Part shown: piece after piece, positions 60,434-64,000 of the stretch | Layout of the letters: each line of letters begins with the position of its first letter | How positions within the stretch are numbered: position 1 is the first letter of the stretch | Origin: DASSUW01 sp963806395 | Lineage (GTDB): Bacteria; Actinomycetota; Thermoleophilia; Solirubrobacterales; Solirubrobacteraceae | NCBI GenBank assembly: GCA_963806395.1 | Contig: CAWDYI010000019.1 | Coordinates: 1 to 64,000, forward strand | Direction: 5' to 3' | Length of the DNA stretch: 64,000 nucleotides | The notes under the pieces: generated by a model | What the model was told of the DNA's origin: nothing | Databases searched by the model: none | Seen by the model: only the letters and a program-made list of their open reading frames with translations | Made by a program: the position numbers and the translations under genes

Positions 60434-62584
60434 GTGGATCTCGCCCAGTTGCTCACGTCGACCAAGCTCGATCGGCTGGACACGACGGGACTGGTCTCGC
60501 GCTACGGGTTGGGGATCGCGGGCATCGAGGTCACCCAGGCGATCCAGTACTACGAGTCGGACGAGCACCTGACCGATCCGCCGGACCGTGGTGCCGACAA
60601 CTCGATCAGGCTGGTCGCCGGGAAGCCCGCCTGGGTGAGGGTGTACCTGTGGAGCCTGTTCGGAGCGTCCGGCGTCACGGGAACGCTCGAGGTGCAGCGG
60701 CGCTCGAACGGCTTCTTGTGGACCACCGTTGCGACCCTGAGCCCGGAGCCGTCGTCGGCGACCTTCGTGCCCGGCTCCTTCAGCACGAGCTATGCGGCGA
60801 CGCGCGGCAGCCTGGCCGCCACGCAGAACTACGTCATCCCGGCCGCAGAGATGATCGGGACCCTGCGCCTGATCGCCCGGACGAGCTCCGGCTCCCACCT
60901 CGTCCAGTCGAGCTTGGACGTCGCCGTCACGCTTCGCCAGACGCTCCGGCTGGCGGGCGTGATGATCTCCTACAACGGCCCGGCGAGCATGGCGCCCGGT
61001 GCACCGAACCTGAACATCGCGGCGCCGGGGCAGGCCGACCTGCAGGCGATGTCGGGCACTGCGCTGACGCTGTTCCCGGTCCAGTCGACAGCGTCGTTCC
61101 GGACCGCAGGGACGCTGGTGCTGAGCAACCACCTGCAGGACACCTCGTTCCCGACGTCCGGTTGCGGCACGCAGTGGGACGCCTTGCACGGCCGGGTCGC
61201 AAACGCGCGCACCGCGGACGGCAATCAGCCCGGCTGGATCTACTACGGCCTGTTGCCGGCCGGCGTGCCGATGGGCCCCGTCGGCGGCTGCGGCGGTGGC
61301 GGCGTCGCGGTCGGTCCGATCAACCAGCCGGCGACCCTGGCCCACGAGGCGGGCCATGCGTGCGGACTCGCGCACGCGCCCGGCGGCGGTGCTCCGAACC
61401 CCGATCCGTCGTATCCGGCCTACGAGCCGTACGACCCGGCGAACACGCCTCAGGCCTCGATCGGCGAGTACGGCCTGAACGTCAACAACGGCAACATCGC
61501 GTCGCCGGTGACGTTCCGCGACTTCATGTCGTACGCCGGGCCGGCGTGGATCTCGCCGTACCACTACGGTCGGCTGCTGGAAAACGACCGGCTCAACCCG
61601 ACGACCGTCGGGATCGACCACCCGTGGTGGAAGGATCTCGTCTGGGAGGAGATCCGGAAGTGGCCGCCGATTCCCGAGCCAGATCCGCCGTTCGACCTCG
61701 AGTTGGAGCTGCCGGTGTTTCCCCCTTCACGACTCCAGGACGTCATCTCCCTGATCGTCAAGGTCGAGCGCGGTGTGGTCACCGAGGTGATGCACGTCGC
61801 CCGGACAAAGGCCCACACCGGGCTCGCCGGAGCGGTCGAGACGTCGTTCACCGCGCGTCTGCGCGACGCGGAGAACGTGGTGCTTGCCGAGGGTGGCCTG
61901 CTGCGGCTGGACACGGCCGCCTCCGGCTGTGGCTGTGGCGGGGGCGGCAAGGAGCCGACGACGTACCTGGCCCAGGCGTTCCTGCCGGATGTCGCGCCGG
62001 GCGCGAGCCTGGAGATCGCCGCCGGCGACGAGGTCGTGTGGCGTCGCGACGCGCCGGGCGAGCCGCCGCGCGTCACGGCCACGGACGTCAAGGTCGACAA
62101 GCGCGGTAACGCAACGGTGTCGTGGGAGTCCTCGGGCGGCGTCGACGAGTTCTGGCTGCGGTGGTCGCGCGACGGCGAGACCTGGCAGTCGGTGATGACC
62201 GGGCTGAGCCAGCGGAAGATGAAGATCGCCGCCGGGCAGCTTCCGCCCGGCGACGGCCGGCTGCAGGTCGTCGCCCACGACGGGTTCTTCTCCAGCTATT
62301 CCGAGCCGCTGCCCGTCACGCTTCCCGATCGCCCCGCGGAAGGCGTCATCCTGCATCCGGTCAACGGCTACACCTACGCCGCCGGCCAGTCGGTCCGGCT
62401 CTGGGCATCGGTGGTCGATGCCTCGGGTGACGCGACCGCGGACGTCGTATGGCTGGTCGACGGCAAGGAGGTGGCGCGCGGCTTGGACGCGTTCGTGACC
62501 CTGGAGGCCGGCGAACGAACCGTGACCCTGCGGCTCGGCGACCGCGGCCGGCCCGCGAGCGTGTCCGTGAAGGTCACCGACTGA
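60434..62584 (+). CDS. Large metzincin-like protease with Ig-like C-terminal domains
   Basis: This is a 716-residue protein. The zinc motif HEAGHACGLAH (residues 304-314) is the full HExxHxxGxxH of metzincins, and FRDFMSYAGPAWIS about 60 residues on fits a Met-turn. It is preceded by a beta-rich N-terminal domain (GIAGIEVTQAIQYYESDE, then VAGKPAWVRVYLW). It is followed by Ig/fibronectin-like segments (VTATDVKVDKRGNATVSWESSGGVDEFWLRWSRDG; HPVNGYTYAAGQSVRLWASVVDASGDATADVVWLVDG) and a Cys/Gly-rich loop CGCGGGGKEP. No signal peptide is visible at GTG 60434, which follows GAGGAGGA. The N-terminal VTQAIQ block recurs in actinobacterial and myxobacterial proteins of unknown role. Confidence 0.72.
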   Translation: MDLAQLLTSTKLDRLDTTGLVSRYGLGIAGIEVTQAIQYYESDEHLTDPPDRGADNSIRLVAGKPAWVRVYLWSLFGASGVTGTLEVQRRSNGFLWTTVATLSPEPSSATFVPGSFSTSYAATRGSLAATQNYVIPAAEMIGTLRLIARTSSGSHLVQSSLDVAVTLRQTLRLAGVMISYNGPASMAPGAPNLNIAAPGQADLQAMSGTALTLFPVQSTASFRTAGTLVLSNHLQDTSFPTSGCGTQWDALHGRVANARTADGNQPGWIYYGLLPAGVPMGPVGGCGGGGVAVGPINQPATLAHEAGHACGLAHAPGGGAPNPDPSYPAYEPYDPANTPQASIGEYGLNVNNGNIASPVTFRDFMSYAGPAWISPYHYGRLLENDRLNPTTVGIDHPWWKDLVWEEIRKWPPIPEPDPPFDLELELPVFPPSRLQDVISLIVKVERGVVTEVMHVARTKAHTGLAGAVETSFTARLRDAENVVLAEGGLLRLDTAASGCGCGGGGKEPTTYLAQAFLPDVAPGASLEIAAGDEVVWRRDAPGEPPRVTATDVKVDKRGNATVSWESSGGVDEFWLRWSRDGETWQSVMTGLSQRKMKIAAGQLPPGDGRLQVVAHDGFFSSYSEPLPVTLPDRPAEGVILHPVNGYTYAAGQSVRLWASVVDASGDATADVVWLVDGKEVARGLDAFVTLEAGERTVTLRLGDRGRPASVSVKVTD

Positions 62585-62590
62585 TCGCGA

Positions 62591-63124
62591 TCACGACGCA
62601 AGCTCGCGCTCGACGTCGTCGACGAGCTCGAGGTGCAGGTCGACGAACCGGCGCAGGAAGGTGTTGACGAGCAGCAGGTACTTGCGGCGGTGTGGGAGCT
62701 CCTCGGCCGCGGCCGCGCTGTCCTCGAGCCGGGTGATGAGATCGGCGACGTCGGCGCGCAGCGTCGCCATGCTCTCGCGCGTGACGTCATCGCCGACGAG
62801 GTCGGCGAGCAGCAGCCGCAGCAGCGGCTCGGACTTGAGCGGCGTGAAGGTCACGGGCGTGCGCGCATACGCGCGGAGCGCCTCGAGTCCCTTGTCGGTG
62901 AGCGTGTAGACGGTGCGCGGGCGCGTCCGACCCGGCTCGGTGCGCGCTTCGAGGTAGCCCAGTCGCGCCAGCCGCTTGGGCTCGACGTAGTACTGGCTCT
63001 CGCCCGCCCAGTCGAGGATCCGGCCGCGGCGCGCCATCCGCAGCAGGTCGTGCGGGCCGGCGCCTCCGTGACCGACGAGGCCCATGATCTCGTAGGAGAA
63101 CAGGCTCAGCTCAGGTCGTGTCAT
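62591..63124 (-). CDS. PadR-family transcriptional regulator
   Basis: This is a 177-residue regulator. The N-terminal winged helix reads LSLFSYEIMGLVGHGGAGPHDLLRMARRGRILDW, with ESQYYVEPKRLARLGYLEARTEPGRTRPRTVYTLTDKGLEALRAYA forming the wing, which is the PadR pattern. The C-terminal helical part (RADVADLITRLEDSAAAAEELPHRRKYLLLVNTFLRRFVDLHLELVDDV) is the dimerisation region. Ligand is unknown. ATG 63124. It is divergent from the methyltransferase gene with 75 bases between. Confidence 0.83.
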   Translation of the reverse strand: MTRPELSLFSYEIMGLVGHGGAGPHDLLRMARRGRILDWAGESQYYVEPKRLARLGYLEARTEPGRTRPRTVYTLTDKGLEALRAYARTPVTFTPLKSEPLLRLLLADLVGDDVTRESMATLRADVADLITRLEDSAAAAEELPHRRKYLLLVNTFLRRFVDLHLELVDDVERELAS

Positions 63125-63199
63125 CCCCCAGCTTTCATTCGTTGCCGTTCGCTACGAACCATAGCTTATACTTGGCGGATCGACGGGCCGGCGGTGGCA

Positions 63200-63978
63200 A
63201 TGAGCGCGAGCGCGCGGCGGTGGGGCGCTCTGTGGGGCGACCGTCCGCATGCCTGGGCGGCGACCGAGGAGCAGCAGACGCCGGTCTACGCCGCGGCGCT
63301 GCAGCGGGTCGCCCTTGGTCACGGCGACAGCGTGCTCGACGTCGGGTGCGGCACCGGCGTGTTCCTTCGCATGTGCGCCGACCGCGGCGCGGCCGTGTCG
63401 GGCCTCGACGCGGCGGACGGTCTGCTCGCGCTCGCCCGCAGCCGCGTTCCCGAGGCCGATCTGCGCGTCGGCGACCTGCAGGCGCTTCCGTACCCCGACG
63501 ACAGCTTCGACCTCGTGACCGGCTTCACGTCGTTCTTCTTCGCCGCCGACGCCGTCGCGGCGATGCGCGAGGCCGGGCGCGTCGCACGCCCGGGCGCGCC
63601 GGTGGTGATCGAGGTCTGGGGGCGGCCGGAGCACTGCGAGCTCGAGGCGGTGAAGCACGCGATCGCCGCGTTCCGGCGCGACGCCGGGCAGGAGGTGAGG
63701 CAGGCCGCACTGGCGACCCGCGATCGTCGAGGAGCTCGTGCCGCAGGCGGGGCTCGCGGTCGATCGCTCGTTCGACACGACGTGGGCGTACGAGTACGCC
63801 GACGACGACGCGCGTCGCGGACGCCATGCTCGCCGCCGGCGGCGCGCGTGCCGCCGCCGGCGCCGGTTCCGAGGCCGAGCTACGCGCAGCAATCCTCCGC
63901 GCACTGGCCCGCTACCGGCAGCCCGGCGGCGGCTACCGCCTATCCAACGAGTGGCACGTCGTGATCGCGCTCGCCTAG
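63200..63978 (+). CDS. Class I SAM-dependent methyltransferase (two frame breaks)
   Basis: This is a methyltransferase of about 258 residues. The SAM site is DSVLDVGCGTGVFLRMCADRGAAVSGLDAADGLLALARS, followed by LRVGDLQALPYPDDSFDLVTGFTSFFFAADAVAAMREAGRVARPGAPVVIEVWG, the UbiE/Methyltransf_11 pattern. Two single-base insertions near 63713 and 63815 shift the frame: AIVEELVPQAGLAVDRSFDTTWAYEY lies in the middle frame and the end YRLSNEWHVVIALA in the third. As the last gene of the window it is complete. ATG 63200 is the start. It may be controlled by the divergent PadR regulator. Substrate is unknown. Confidence 0.78.
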
Positions 63979-64000
63979 GCCGCCTCGAGGGCGAGGTCGC

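Noticed and set aside
1..64000. CRISPR arrays, insertion sequences, prophage, tRNA or rRNA genes
   Set aside because: I found no regularly spaced repeats, no transposase or integrase, and no cloverleaf or rRNA-like sequence in the gaps, all of which are short.

Overview
The window is a very GC-rich stretch with many GTG starts and tightly overlapping genes. It most likely comes from an actinobacterium of the Thermoleophilia/Solirubrobacterales type. This assignment is an inference from base composition, GTG starts, mycobacterial-type quinoprotein partners, and a secreted 'GKDVxxGSLxGxDIxNGSL' repeat protein (49829-50362) of a kind I associate with that group. I see no rRNA, tRNA, CRISPR array or insertion sequence, and no gene-free stretch longer than about 220 bases.

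1-31.5 kb is a methylotrophy island. The first 11 kb carries an archaeal-type formaldehyde-oxidation module: a CitG-like gene, an ATP-grasp ligase, fhcB-fhcA-fhcD-fhcC (formyltransferase/hydrolase complex), mch (methenyl-H4MPT cyclohydrolase), a RimK-like ligase, a HisA-like gene and the mfnF/mfnE-like methanofuran genes. A diiron R2-like protein follows. The opposite strand then holds mfnB, mptG, a DUF447 gene and a glutamine-synthetase-like ligase. pabAB and pabC follow and make the 4-aminobenzoate that MptG uses. Next come a small PQQ-associated protein, a lanthanide-type (XoxF-like) methanol dehydrogenase and a MntP-like membrane protein, then an M17 aminopeptidase divergent from a complete pqqABCDE operon. 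A GAF-LytTR regulator is divergent from an NAD-linked formate dehydrogenase operon. Together these genes cover methanol to formaldehyde, then C1-H4MPT, formate and CO2, plus synthesis of PQQ, methanofuran and H4MPT. Fae, MtdB and a cytochrome acceptor for the dehydrogenase are not in the window.

The formate dehydrogenase is the most striking part. Its catalytic subunit has an in-frame TGA at the active-site selenocysteine position, followed by a hairpin with a GGTCT loop at SECIS spacing. The alpha subunit is also split: the molybdopterin domain is encoded first, then a NuoE-NuoF fusion, then a separate protein carrying the iron-sulfur and Fe4S4 domains that normally form the N-terminus of the same chain.

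31.5-37.4 kb, minus strand, holds a VOC protein, a standalone LigD polymerase domain, an FCD-domain protein, a secreted M1 peptidase, fdhD (sulfurtransferase for the formate dehydrogenase) and an FAD monooxygenase. 37.6-45.9 kb is a sugar, probably amino-sugar, utilisation locus: a GH109-like oxidoreductase/glycosidase, an amidohydrolase, an AgaS-like SIS isomerase, an ABC importer, a DeoR regulator and a PfkB kinase.

46-64 kb is ordinary accessory material: an alpha/beta hydrolase, a large LuxR (LAL) regulator, the surface repeat protein, a disrupted aldo/keto reductase, GH97 with a divergent LacI regulator, an ABC exporter with a two-component system, a metzincin-like protease, a PadR regulator and a methyltransferase.

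Reading-frame breaks cluster in 0.3-11.1 kb, 50.5-51.5 kb, near 55.75 kb and 63.7 kb, mostly as +1 insertions. Conserved protein sequence continues across every break, so I read most of them as sequencing or assembly errors. The affected genes are annotated as whole genes, with the breaks stated.
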